From: Neobacillus pocheonensis | GTDB lineage: Bacteria; Bacillota; Bacilli; Bacillales; Cytobacillaceae | NCBI GenBank assembly: GCA_023702235.1 | Contig: JAMQCR010000003.1 | Location: 644,501 to 708,500 of the forward strand | Direction: 5' to 3' | DNA length: 64,000 nt | Shown here: positions 16,452 to 24,452 of the stretch, one piece after another | How the letters are laid out: each line of letters opens with the position of its first letter | Numbering within the stretch: the first letter of the stretch is position 1 | Made by a program: the position numbers and the translations under genes | Notes under the pieces: generated by a model | The model's database searches: none | What the model was told of the DNA's origin: nothing | What the model saw: the letters and a program-made list of their open reading frames with translations, nothing else

Positions 16452-17758
16452 ATGCTCAAAAAGCTCATTCTCGTTTTATTAACAACTATATTATTTCTTA
16501 CAGGGTGTCAGTCGATTAAGGGTGTTAATTTCAATCAAATGATAATAAACAGTTCAAAAATTACGTCCGAAGAGAGTAGCATGACCGCATCTTTAGACTT
16601 ATCATACAATAAAGCAAAGGTACAAGATAAAGATTTCCTTAAAGTGCTAGACCTCATTAATCATGCGAAACTAGACATTCAGGCTAAAATGCAAAACAGC
16701 AATACGGTCTCACTTGAAGGTAATGTTATTTTACAAAAAGGAAAAATTCCTTTCCAAATGTATGTGGATAAAAAGGAAATGGTCCTGTTACTCGATCCTG
16801 CCTCTAAGCCGGTTCGTATTCCAATGACCGACCAAACAGGGGATGATAAGTGGATTCAGGACATGCAAGCGAAACTTCTTTCATCTGTTGTAAATGATTT
16901 ACCGAATCCAAAACACATTAGTGTTCAAACCAAATCAGAGAAAGTACACGGCAGCACCGTTGCAGGATATAAAGTGCATGCAGAAGTATATGCGAATGAA
17001 GTGCCGGACCTTTTATTATCGTTGCTCAACAATTTATTAAAAGACGATAAAGCCATTTCACAAATTGTTAATGCTATGAATGAAATAAACAAGACTACAG
17101 ACGTAGGATCTACGATGACAGCCGCTGAATTCAAATCCGGCTTGCAGGAGTTCAAAACGCAAGTAACTCAAAGTTTGCCTGAGATGAAAAAAACAAAATG
17201 GCTAAGTGCAAAGAATTCTTTTAAAACGGATATTTTTTTAGACAGGAGCTTTAACGAAAGAAAATCAATCTCTGATCTGAACATTGCAAGTATAGATGAT
17301 ACTAGTGGATTGACAGGCGTCCGTCTGCATTTAGTCAATGAAACATGGAATATTAATAAGCCGGTGACTGCTACTAAGATTCGTTATTCTAGTTATTTAA
17401 AAGAAGACGCAACGCCGGAGCAATTTTTAGCGACATTAGATAAAAAACAAAGTGTTCTTTATCAAATCGTGACATCGTTCACACGATCTGAACCGTTGAA
17501 AGCCACACAGGTTCAAGTGATCAATAATAAAAGAAAGGCTGACGGTGTGACGGTAAAAGGTCTTGCAAAGGGCGATATGATAAAGATATATAATGCTAGT
17601 ACAGGAGGAAAACTGCTGGCTGTAAAACAGGCTGCAGGCCAACTGATTCTTTATCCGTACCACAACTTGGAATTAAACCAGGGAAAGTTTATGTAAGTAT
17701 TACCCGCTCCGGAATGATAGAAAGTGTCAGAGTAGCTGTTGCATTCAAGGGTGAGTGA
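16452..17758 (+). CDS. Lipoprotein with C-terminal Ig-like repeat, one frameshift
   Basis: Secreted lipoprotein: a basic-hydrophobic leader with lipobox LTGC (Cys19). ATG 16452 is preferred because GGAGTG lies eight bases before it. Residues 25-310 resemble the outer-surface beta-rich lipoproteins that bind amphiphiles (DUF6612/LppX-like type: repeated short strands, SLEGNVILQKGKIPFQMYV); this is a weak assignment. The C-terminus, ADGVTVKGLAKGDMIKIYNA, is an Ig-like module common in Bacillus surface proteins. It is cut at 17685-17688: one more A would continue LNQGKVYVSITRSGMIESVR to a stop at 17758. Confidence 0.7.
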
Positions 17759-17881
17759 ATGAAGGATTCATAAAATACAAAAGACGAGGGCTACTTGGGG
17801 ACTCGTATTTATCATTATTGATTTAAAGAAAATAGCAATAATGATAAAACTTCTTAATAGTATGTTTCGATGAATGAAAAA

Positions 17882-17959
17882 AGGACCTCCTTCCGGAACG
17901 TTTCGGAGTGAGGTCCTTTTGTGTTAAGCACTATATTTTGCTGCTGCTTTGTTTTCTTT
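17882..17959 (-). pseudogene. 3' relic of a third doxX copy with its terminator
   Basis: The hairpin GGACCTC...GAGGTCC plus TTTTG and the next 40 bases (17920-17959) match the terminator and last 13 codons of doxX at 22712 almost base for base. The match ends abruptly at 17959, where recombinase sequence begins. This is a duplicated doxX cut by a later rearrangement. Confidence 0.75.
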
Positions 17960-18237
17960 CTATGTCAGTTTTACAAATTCTTTCTCGGATGGCAGAAGAC
18001 GAACGAAATCGAATTCGAAAACGGCAGCGTGAAGGCATTGATGTAGCTTTGAAAAGTGGCGTAGCTTTTGGCAGACCGAAAACTATTATTACAGAAGAGT
18101 TTAAACAAGCTTATCATCGATGGAAATCGGGAGAGCTGACAGCTGTGAAGGCGATGCAAGAAATAGATGTTAAAAAGACAACATTTTATAGGTTAGTTAA
18201 GGAGTACGAAATAAAATTGAAAAGTACCACTATATAA
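17960..18237 (+). pseudogene. C-terminal fragment of a serine recombinase (resolvase)
   Basis: VLQILSRMAEDERNRIRKRQ, REGIDVALKSGVAFGRPK and a terminal helix-turn-helix (TAVKAMQEIDVKKTTFYRL) are the C-terminal half of a Tn3/Tn552-type resolvase; the catalytic serine domain is absent. The frame opens inside the doxX relic and has no binding site, so it is a remnant of a lost transposon. It ends 24 bp before the terminator arm into which the IS has jumped. Confidence 0.8.
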
Positions 18238-18348
18238 TAGAAAGAACTTGTAAAAAAATAGCCTTTGCTCAACGTGAACTGCACCCCTTAAAGTAGATGT
18301 TGAAAAAACCCCCTTATGGGCAACACTTACTTTAAGAGGTGATTTTTT

Positions 18349-18660
18349 ATGGGTACAAAAGGTAAGAAGTCTAAAACATATACATTTGAATTGAAAATGG
18401 AAGCAATGAGATTGAGAGAACTTGGTTACACCAATCCTCAAATTGCAGAAAAATTGAATATCGCTGACAGGGATCGTGTAAAAGTATGGTGGAGGAACTA
18501 CAGGAAGGATGGAGAGGCAGCCTTCATTGATAAGAGGGGGCGACATAAAGAATCTAAAGACACAGACCGTTATGTTAAAAAGTTGGAGATGGAGAATGCC
18601 ATCCTAAAAAAGTATCTAGAGATTTTGAACAAGGAGGGAAGAAAATTAGGTTCCAGGTAG
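18349..18660 (+). CDS. IS3-family OrfA (transposase DNA-binding subunit)
   Basis: 103 residues with an N-terminal helix-turn-helix (KMEAMRLRELGYTNPQIAEKLNI, with the 20-residue core at about 17-45) and a C-terminal leucine-zipper-like coiled coil (YVKKLEMENAILKKYLEIL). Start ATG 18349 follows AGAGGTGA. The A4 run at 18642-18645 lies where the orfB frame is still open, so a -1 frameshift could make the OrfAB transposase, as in other IS3 members. Confidence 0.88.
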   Translation: MGTKGKKSKTYTFELKMEAMRLRELGYTNPQIAEKLNIADRDRVKVWWRNYRKDGEAAFIDKRGRHKESKDTDRYVKKLEMENAILKKYLEILNKEGRKLGSR

Positions 18661-18668
18661 TAGACCAC

Positions 18669-19505
18669 TTGAAGGGAGAATATACAATAGAGGAATTATG
18701 CAAGTACCTTCATGTTTCCGTTTCTGGTTATTATAAGTACAAAAAAACGGCAGTCATCCAAAAGGACGTAGAGTTAAGCCAACGCATATTGGAAATCTAT
18801 CATAAGTATAACGGCATTTACGGCTACAGACAGATCCATATGGAGTTGACTGAGGGTGATGGTTTGAAGGTCAATCACAAGAAGGTCTTCAGAATCTATC
18901 ATGAACTTGGGCTCCTGGCAAAGATCAGAAAGAAAAAGTTTCGAAATTTAAACCAATATAAACAAACTGAGCCGGAAAGGATTATGCCAAATCTTCTTGA
19001 ACGGGACTTCTCAGCTAATGAACCGGACACTAAATGGGTTACGGATATAACTGAGTTCACCTTATTCGATAAAAAACTGTATGTCTCAGCTGTAATGGAC
19101 TTGTACAACAAAGAAATCATAGGTTATCAAATTGGGAATTTTCCAGATAAACTATTCGTAATGAAAACAATAAAGATAGCATTAGACAAAAGAAAGGACG
19201 CGGATGGCGTAATCCTTCATAGCGACAGAGGAAGCCAATACACGTCCCGTGTCCTTCAGGACACTCTTGAATCTTTAGGATTCCGCTTGAGCATGTCCCG
19301 TGCAGGTAACCCATATGACAATGCCTGCATCGAGAGTTTTTTTTCCCATTTCAAAACGGAAGCCATTTATCCTTATGATGTCCAGTCTTTAGAAGAATTA
19401 GAGCAAAGAATTGTAGAATATATTAAGTTTTACAATAACGAACGAAGGCAAAAGAAGCTAGGCAAGCAATCACCAATCAACTTTCGGCTCCAAAACGCTG
19501 CTTAA
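18669..19505 (+). CDS. IS3-family OrfB (DDE transposase catalytic subunit)
   Basis: 278 residues if TTG 18669 is used, but the open frame continues back to the orfA overlap (IRFQVVDHLKGEY), so it is probably made mainly as an OrfAB fusion. HTH_21 segment: IYGYRQIHMEL. The retroviral-integrase-type core shows the DDE residues in TKWVTDITEF, LHSDRGSQYTS and NACIESFFSHFKTE. The C-terminus EYIKFYNNERRQKKLGKQSP is typical. No internal damage, so the IS may be active. Confidence 0.9.
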   Translation: MKGEYTIEELCKYLHVSVSGYYKYKKTAVIQKDVELSQRILEIYHKYNGIYGYRQIHMELTEGDGLKVNHKKVFRIYHELGLLAKIRKKKFRNLNQYKQTEPERIMPNLLERDFSANEPDTKWVTDITEFTLFDKKLYVSAVMDLYNKEIIGYQIGNFPDKLFVMKTIKIALDKRKDADGVILHSDRGSQYTSRVLQDTLESLGFRLSMSRAGNPYDNACIESFFSHFKTEAIYPYDVQSLEELEQRIVEYIKFYNNERRQKKLGKQSPINFRLQNAA

Positions 19506-19507
19506 GA

Positions 19508-19715
19508 AAAGGAAATTGGTCCCTATTTAGCTAATACTGGAGTAAACGTTCTGGAACAGCTTGAAATGGAGTAAACGCATGGTAACCTGATCCGGTGAAG
19601 CCAGTTTAAGAATAAGCTGGTTTTCCTGGAGCGAGAACCATGCGTGGAGAGGCTCCATGTCAAGCACCATAGATAATAGAAAACATCCCATAAGAAAAAG
19701 GGAGCAATTTCCTTT
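19508..19715. other. Nested long hairpin in the right-end non-coding part of the IS
   Basis: Outer arms AAAGGAAATTG..CCCT (19508-19524) and AGGG..CAATTTCCTTT (19699-19715); middle arms GCTTGAAATGGAG and CTCCATGTCAAGC with ACGCATGGT/ACCATGCGT; inner CCAG/CTGG. Two 11-bp direct repeats TGGAGTAAACG lie at 19538-19548 and 19567-19577. A second hairpin with T7 (19722-19741) follows. IS3 elements rarely carry this much structured DNA after orfB. Confidence 0.5.
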
Positions 19716-19770
19716 ACAGGACAATTACTCCCAGGTTTTTTTAAATTTCCACTTTTTTGGGTCTAGACCA

Positions 19771-20049
19771 ACGTGAGCAAGGGCTTCTATCAATAGGGAA
19801 TACTTTATCATTATCATTATCACAAGTTTTATAAATGTATTTACATAGTATTAAGAATTTAGGTTTTGAATAAAGATGTAGCCCATTTTTTTTTCAACAA
19901 ACGGGCAGATAATTGAATAACAATTTCGAAAATTGGTTATTTATGTTTATTTTAGTATGGAGTTTGTGAAAGATTGTACTTAAACGAAAGAAGCAGTTTA
20001 AGTACAATAACTTATATTGCAGTAAAATAAGTTACGTGCTAAAATAACT
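19771..20049. other. Intergenic region
   Basis: Holds the right half of the disrupted terminator (TGAGCAAGGGCT) and otherwise AT-rich sequence without an ORF. Confidence 0.4.
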
Positions 20050-20051
20050 GA

Positions 20052-20061
20052 CGAACGTTCG
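20052..20061. promoter_or_regulatory. CGAACGTTCG palindrome, likely TetR operator
   Basis: A perfect 10-bp palindrome, 15 bases before the tetR start, in the position of an autoregulatory operator. Confidence 0.5.
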
Positions 20062-20076
20062 GAAGGGATGGTTTAT

Positions 20077-20658
20077 ATGACTAAAAATCGTATCAAAGAA
20101 GTTGCTCTTACACATTTTGCTAAAGACGGATATGAAGGTTCATCATTATCGGCTATTGCTACTGAAGTAGGGATAAAAAAACAATCCATTTATACTCATT
20201 TCAAAGGAAAAGATGAACTTTTCCTTGAGGTATTGAGTGATGTGTTTGTAAACGAGTTGAAGTTCGTTACTAATTATATAGACAGTCATGCAAATTATTC
20301 GGTAGAAAAATTCCTCTTCAATTTTCTTTTACAGTATTCAAAACGATATGAAGATAACGATAACACAAAATTTTGGTTAAGGATGTCATTTTTTCCTCCA
20401 TTCCATCTATATGGTCAGGTTATGAAATATGTCTACGAAACCTTGGACAAAATGGAAGCCTTATTTGTACCTATTATGGAGAAAGCGATTTTTGAAGCAA
20501 AAGTTAACCCTTCCATTGGTGCAGAACGTGCTACTGCTGCTTTCATGGGAATACTTGATGGAGTGTTTGTTGAAATGCTCTACGGAGGTCCTCAACGTTT
20601 GGTGAAAAGGATAGATGCTTCTTGGTATCTATATTGGCAGGGATTATCAAAAGAATAG
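20077..20658 (+). CDS. TetR/AcrR-family regulator of the paired SMR exporter
   Basis: 193 residues. ATG 20077 has GGAAGGGA at good spacing; an ATG nine bases earlier overlaps it. The N-terminal helix-turn-helix is typical (ALTHFAKDGYEGSSLSAIA, GIKKQSIYTHFKGKDELF); the C-terminal ligand domain is variable and rich in aromatics (FWLRMSFFPPFHLYG). It sits directly upstream of two SMR genes in the order of B. subtilis yvdT-yvdS-yvdR, so it most likely represses the exporter and itself until a cationic or amphipathic inducer binds. Confidence 0.88.
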   Translation: MTKNRIKEVALTHFAKDGYEGSSLSAIATEVGIKKQSIYTHFKGKDELFLEVLSDVFVNELKFVTNYIDSHANYSVEKFLFNFLLQYSKRYEDNDNTKFWLRMSFFPPFHLYGQVMKYVYETLDKMEALFVPIMEKAIFEAKVNPSIGAERATAAFMGILDGVFVEMLYGGPQRLVKRIDASWYLYWQGLSKE

Positions 20659-20683
20659 CAAGATTGTTTTTAGGGGGGATGAA

Positions 20684-21028
20684 ATGAATCGAGATTGGAT
20701 GTTTGTTTTCGGAGCAGGTTTTTTTGAAATTTTATGGGTAATTGGGTTAAAACACTCTAGTAATTGGGTTTCTTGGATTGGAACGGTTATAGCAATTTAT
20801 ATTTCAACTGATCTGTTGATTCGTTCTACCAAAAGGTTGCCGGTCAGTACTGTTTATGCTGTCTTTACTGGTATCGGCACAATGGGAACAGTTCTGGCCG
20901 AAATACTTATTTTTGAAGAACCATTCAGTTGGATTAAATTATTCCTTATTCTTTTGCTGTTGTCTGGTGTGTTCGGACTGAAAATGGTAACAAAAGAAGG
21001 TTCGGACGAGAAAGGAGAGGCAACGTAG
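20684..21028 (+). CDS. Paired small multidrug resistance protein, subunit 1
   Basis: 114 residues, four membrane helices. Start ATG 20684 follows AGGGGGGAT. The membrane-embedded Glu of SMR exporters is in GAGFFEILWVIGLKHS. The C-terminal tail (KEGSDEKGEAT) is charged. Overlaps the next gene by one base (TAGTG), so the two subunits are made together; paired SMRs work as heterodimers with opposite membrane orientation. Related to YvdS/YkkC; whether the substrate is a quaternary ammonium compound or guanidinium is not decided by sequence. Confidence 0.87.
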   Translation: MNRDWMFVFGAGFFEILWVIGLKHSSNWVSWIGTVIAIYISTDLLIRSTKRLPVSTVYAVFTGIGTMGTVLAEILIFEEPFSWIKLFLILLLLSGVFGLKMVTKEGSDEKGEAT

Positions 21029-21342
21029 TGGATTGGATTTATCTCATTTTAGCTGGTTCGTTTGAAGTGGTTGGAGTTACAGGTATGAACGAAGTAAGTA
21101 AACATAGAAACTTAAAATCATTCACCATTTTTTTAGGCGGGATGGTATTGAGCTTTGGATTTCTAAGTCTAGCAATGCAAACACTCCCGATGGGTACTTC
21201 ATACGCAGTCTGGACTGGAATAGGTACCGTAGGAGGTACACTGGTAGGAATGTTATTTTATGGGGAATCACATGATTGGAAGCGAATTTTATTTATAAGT
21301 ATGATTTTAATGGCAGCTATTGGTTTGAAACTGACATCATAG
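21028..21342 (+). CDS. Paired small multidrug resistance protein, subunit 2
   Basis: 104 residues, four helices, start GTG 21028 behind AAGGAGAGG. The catalytic Glu is in AGSFEVVGVTGMNEVSKH; PMGTSYAVWTGIGTVG is the SMR signature. The partner of the preceding gene (YvdR/YkkD-like). No guanidine riboswitch precedes the operon. Ends with a strong terminator at 21433-21468. Confidence 0.88.
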   Translation: MDWIYLILAGSFEVVGVTGMNEVSKHRNLKSFTIFLGGMVLSFGFLSLAMQTLPMGTSYAVWTGIGTVGGTLVGMLFYGESHDWKRILFISMILMAAIGLKLTS

Positions 21343-21432
21343 CATTCCATTTTTTTAACGAAAGGGGTGGCTTTAATTGAGGAAGAGAAGGAATTATTAT
21401 AAATGTAAATCCAAGCTTTAAGCTATTCAAAT

Positions 21433-21472
21433 AAAGGGCGCAATTCTGAAACAAGAATTGTGCTCTTTATTT
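21433..21472 (+). terminator. Terminator of the SMR operon
   Basis: AAAGGGCGCAATTCT and AGAATTGTGCTCTTT pair over 15 positions with two mismatches/wobbles, followed by ATTTAT. Confidence 0.75.
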
Positions 21473-21557
21473 ATGTTAAGGGCAAGCTAGTGTAACAAGG
21501 AAAAGATTCTTTAATTGTAGAATATAAGAATATAAGGTATTTGGGAGGAGATACAAA

Positions 21558-22034
21558 ATGAATGAGAATGATTTAATAATATTAAACTTTGAAGAAGTTA
21601 GACGTAGAAGTATAAAAGTATGGAGAGAAATACCGAACAATATGTTAAATTGGAAACCTGATAATGAAGCCTTAACTTGTGCCGAAATGATTAGACATAT
21701 ATTAGAAGGTGAGTTTTTTTATCATCAAGTTCTTAAAGGTAGAGGTAGTAAAGCGTTATCTGATTTGTCAAATCCTTTTGATACAAAAGAATTTACAACA
21801 GCCGAAGATGAACTGATGTTTGCACAGCCATATCGTGATGATTTCTTAAAATACATAAAAACAATTAGCAAAAGCGACCTAGAGGACATCAAAATAGACC
21901 GTTCTGATGTAGGTTATGTTAGAACACTGGGAGATATGTTGTTGCGTATCGCTTATCACGAATCTGTTCACACAGGTCAGTTGTTAGATTATATGAGAAC
22001 AATGGGAATTGATCGACCACAAATATGGGACTGA
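21558..22034 (+). CDS. DinB-family protein
   Basis: 158 residues of the DinB/YfiT four-helix-bundle superfamily, which binds a divalent metal with three histidines: MIRHILEGE, and HESVHTGQLLDYMR near the C-terminus. GGGAGG lies nine bases before ATG 21558. Members include bacillithiol transferases and damage-inducible proteins of unknown activity. Single gene; two further DinB-like sequences lie within 2 kb. Confidence 0.85.
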   Translation: MNENDLIILNFEEVRRRSIKVWREIPNNMLNWKPDNEALTCAEMIRHILEGEFFYHQVLKGRGSKALSDLSNPFDTKEFTTAEDELMFAQPYRDDFLKYIKTISKSDLEDIKIDRSDVGYVRTLGDMLLRIAYHESVHTGQLLDYMRTMGIDRPQIWD

Positions 22035-22223
22035 TTTATTGTTTTTTCTTGAACGAAAAAAGCTAATAAAAGGTACTATGTTATTCTATTAATGGGCGCG
22101 TTAACGCAATAGAACTACACAGGGACCGTCATTGGATTAACGAGGAAAATAACAGACTTCCAGTATCACAAATGAAGGTGGAAATGGGAAGCCTGTATGG
22201 AATTGCTTACGGACAACTGCAAA

Positions 22224-22505
22224 TCAACTTAACTGCAACTGTTCCTTTACTTCTTCGATTTGTTTGATGTGTCGTTGTTCGTGTAACGGTACTGCCGTAA
22301 TCCATTGGTTTGTACTCATGTGCCCAAAGATTGGGTGAGGTATGGGTGGAGCGGTTTTATCAAGCAGGGAATCGTCCTCTAAGTTGCAATATGTTGCACA
22401 ATTTGCGCAATACTCCATGTGTGTTCATCCGGTTTCCAGGTCAAATGAATATCGCTGAGTCCGTCTAGTACAGACAATAGGTACTTTCGAGTGGTATTTA
22501 AGTGT
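22224..22505 (-). pseudogene. DinB-family gene with an internal deletion
   Basis: The minus strand reads KEHLNTTRKYLLSVLDGLSD and TWKPDEHTWSIAQIVQHIAT, the N-terminus of a DinB protein, then a stop, and after it the C-terminus PHPIFGHMSTNQWITAVP and HEQRHIKQIEEVKEQL. About 80 central residues and the start codon are missing. It is related to the intact gene at 23469, whose C-terminus reads PHPVFGELSLKQWIPF. Confidence 0.75.
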
Positions 22506-22589
22506 TCTTTAACGGATGTATTAGGAATTGTTAATGTCTATCTTAAGTTATAGCGGTGGGATTCCTAATATATCAGCGCTTTTGGTGGA

Positions 22590-22611
22590 TTTAATCAAAC
22601 GTTTGATTAAA
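22590..22611. promoter_or_regulatory. Perfect 22-bp palindrome, TetR-type operator
   Basis: TTTAATCAAAC followed by its complement GTTTGATTAAA. An incomplete version is at 10404-10420. It is in a 200-bp gap between the dinB remnant and the doxX terminator, with no promoter or gene directly attached. Confidence 0.5.
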
Positions 22612-22663
22612 AAGGTTTTAAAGGCAAACTAGTCGAAGAATGTTAATTTATAGATTTTCTAGT

Positions 22664-22709
22664 AAAAAAAGTCCCTCATTCCTGAACGTTCAGGAATGAG
22701 GGACTTTTG
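22664..22709. terminator. Perfect palindromic bidirectional terminator of doxX
   Basis: GTCCCTCATTCCTGAAC and its exact complement (22671-22704) with A7 before and TTTT after. A diverged copy closes the second doxX (26363-26397) and a third marks the relic at 17882. Confidence 0.85.
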
Positions 22710-22711
22710 TG

Positions 22712-23224
22712 TTAAGCACTATATTTTGCTGCTGCTTTGTTTTCTTTAGCAGCCGTTTTTCGGATGAATGGAACGACCCAACGGTCAAGACCGATGCGGC
22801 CTGCATTGTAACCAGCGGCAATGATGAACACACCTAGTAAAATATCCAATGGGTTGGTAGAAATAGTGCCAGCCATCACATAAGAGAAGTTCATCACTAA
22901 AGCAAAGAACGCAGCAGCTGTTGTTAAGCATCCTAGAATTAAGCCTAAACCAACAAGGAATTCGCCTAACGGAATAATTGTGTTAAAGATGTGTGCGTTT
23001 GGTAATGCAATGTGCTTTAAGAATCCTACATAAGTTGTAAAGACGATGCTGCCATCCGGTCCTTTAACAGGATTAGCGACCGCACCTTTTAAGAAGCCGG
23101 AAGCATCGAAACCGCCTGTTAGTTTGTGGAAACCAGCTGTTAAGAACTCATATCCAAGGTATAAACGTAAGACGGTTAGAATAGCAGCAGCAACTTTATT
23201 CTGTCTTAAAAATTTGTTAAACAT
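22712..23224 (-). CDS. DoxX-family membrane protein
   Basis: 170 residues with four membrane helices (LRLYLGYEFLTAGFHKLTGG, IIPLGEFLVGLGLILGCL, FFALVMNFSYVMAGT, ILLGVFIIAAGYNAGRIGLD). DoxX/DoxD proteins were first described as thiosulfate:quinone oxidoreductase subunits; in Bacillus most are of unknown function and some respond to quinone stress. GGGGTC upstream of ATG 23224 is a modest binding site. A close paralogue lies 3.2 kb away (26401-26912). Confidence 0.85.
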   Translation of the reverse strand: MFNKFLRQNKVAAAILTVLRLYLGYEFLTAGFHKLTGGFDASGFLKGAVANPVKGPDGSIVFTTYVGFLKHIALPNAHIFNTIIPLGEFLVGLGLILGCLTTAAAFFALVMNFSYVMAGTISTNPLDILLGVFIIAAGYNAGRIGLDRWVVPFIRKTAAKENKAAAKYSA

Positions 23225-23468
23225 ATAAAAGACCCCTTTAAGAAAAGTTTTATTAATAACTTGATTACATTGCTATTATAGATCTTTTATCTCGAATTGA
23301 GGGGAATTTGCTCACTATTTCACATATTTGTAAAAAAGAATTGAACAATATGTTACGAAAATAAAAAGGAAGTGATGGCGGTAAAATTCAAGTACATAGT
23401 TGAAGAATCAAGTATGATAGAAGTGTTAATTAGTTAAAATGTGATGAATCGAATGGAGTGGACATTCA

Positions 23469-23954
23469 ATGGAAGAAAATATGAAAGTAAGAGAAGAAGT
23501 ATTACAATCGGTAATGGGGTTGTCAGATAAACAATTGAATCAACAGGTGGAAGTGGACAAATGGACGATTATGCAGGTGCTGGACCATCTATATTTAATG
23601 GAACGCGCAATCGCTCATACTATTTCTAATCTTTTGGCAAAAGGAGAGAGTAAGACTGTTAGCGATAAACCCATTGAATTTACGATTAATCGCTCAACAA
23701 AAGTGGATGCACCCCCCATTGTGGTTCCTTCAAAGGATTTTATCACATTAGAAGAAATGAAATATAAGCTTGCGCAATCTAGAGAAGCCTTCACCCAAGT
23801 AGTGAATGCTGCTGATGAAACATTATTAGAGCAGAGGGTTTACCCGCATCCAGTATTTGGTGAATTAAGCCTGAAACAGTGGATACCATTTGTAGGATTA
23901 CATGAGAAAAGACATCTAGCCCAAATCGAAGAATTGAAGGCGAAGTTGGTTTAG
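23469..23954 (+). CDS. DinB_2-family protein
   Basis: 161 residues: helix 1 with VLQSVMGLSDKQLNQQ, a metal-binding His in VLDHLYLMERAI, and the C-terminal HEKRHLAQIEELKAKL with two His. This is the three-His pattern of the DinB fold (YfiT/BstA-like putative metal-dependent hydrolases or thiol transferases). The start ATG 23469 has GGAGTGGA upstream. The broken gene at 22224 is a relative. Substrate unknown. Confidence 0.83.
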   Translation: MEENMKVREEVLQSVMGLSDKQLNQQVEVDKWTIMQVLDHLYLMERAIAHTISNLLAKGESKTVSDKPIEFTINRSTKVDAPPIVVPSKDFITLEEMKYKLAQSREAFTQVVNAADETLLEQRVYPHPVFGELSLKQWIPFVGLHEKRHLAQIEELKAKLV

Positions 23955-24452
23955 TTTCGGTGGTAATTGTTAGATTGCCAGATGGATCTTTAAGGATTCG
24001 AAGGAACTGGAATTCATGAGAATGCTAAAAAACTTAGTGAAGAAAACGATTAATCACCGAACTTTGTTCTTTTTTTGGCACATTTTCCTGTAAATTACTG
24101 GTTAATAAAAACAGCCTTTTCCTGTCACCGCCGGATTAGGCAATCAAATAGACTGTATAAATTATTGGTAGGTCAGGTTATTAATGGAAAATACGCGTCT
24201 TAGATACTTATTTAGTAACGTTAATGTAATAATTAGAAGTTGAGCGCGGAGTGGTATACTACTGCACTTTTTTGCGTGGAAAGAGGCTTTAAAATAGCTC
24301 TATTTTTTGATTTTTTCGTTAATTATAAATATATATTGTAATATAAATGCCACTTATGTAAAAAAATTAACATCTCCCTGTTCTTTGTTACAGCAGAATC
24401 CCATGTTACGATTATCAAAAATTAGCAACCAAAGAACATGGAGGGTAAAAGA
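23955..24452. other. Intergenic region
   Basis: 498 bp, AT-rich. TGTTAC occurs at 24387-24392 and 24405-24410 and TGTAA(A/T) at 24337 and 24357, i.e. WalR-like half sites, but none has the canonical five-base spacing. No gene seen. Confidence 0.4.

Larger units (their letters stand above)
18275..19770 (+). mobile_element. IS3-family insertion sequence, 1496 bp, in the loop of a terminator hairpin
   Basis: The ends TGAACTGCACCCC and (complement of the right end) TGGTCTAGACCC share about 15 of 23 positions over the terminal region, including TG, ACCC, AAAGT and GA. The target duplication is ACG (18272-18274 and 19771-19773), three bases as usual for IS3. Removing the IS restores AGCCTTTGCTCA-ACG-TGAGCAAGGGCT, a 12-bp stem with a 3-base loop and T7 on the minus side: a terminator. 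The element carries orfA, orfB and 265 bp of structured non-coding DNA at the right end. Confidence 0.8.

Noticed and set aside
18193..18546. 117-codon minus ORF across the IS left end
   Set aside because: Spans the IS boundary and opposes orfA; chance frame.
20040..20076. Guanidine riboswitch upstream of the paired SMR genes
   Set aside because: Checked because ykkCD is controlled by one; the leader is short and shows no ykkC aptamer motifs, only an operator-like palindrome.
24330..24452. WalR box before yocH
   Set aside because: Half sites TGTTAC and TGTAAT occur but at 18-base, not 5-base, spacing.
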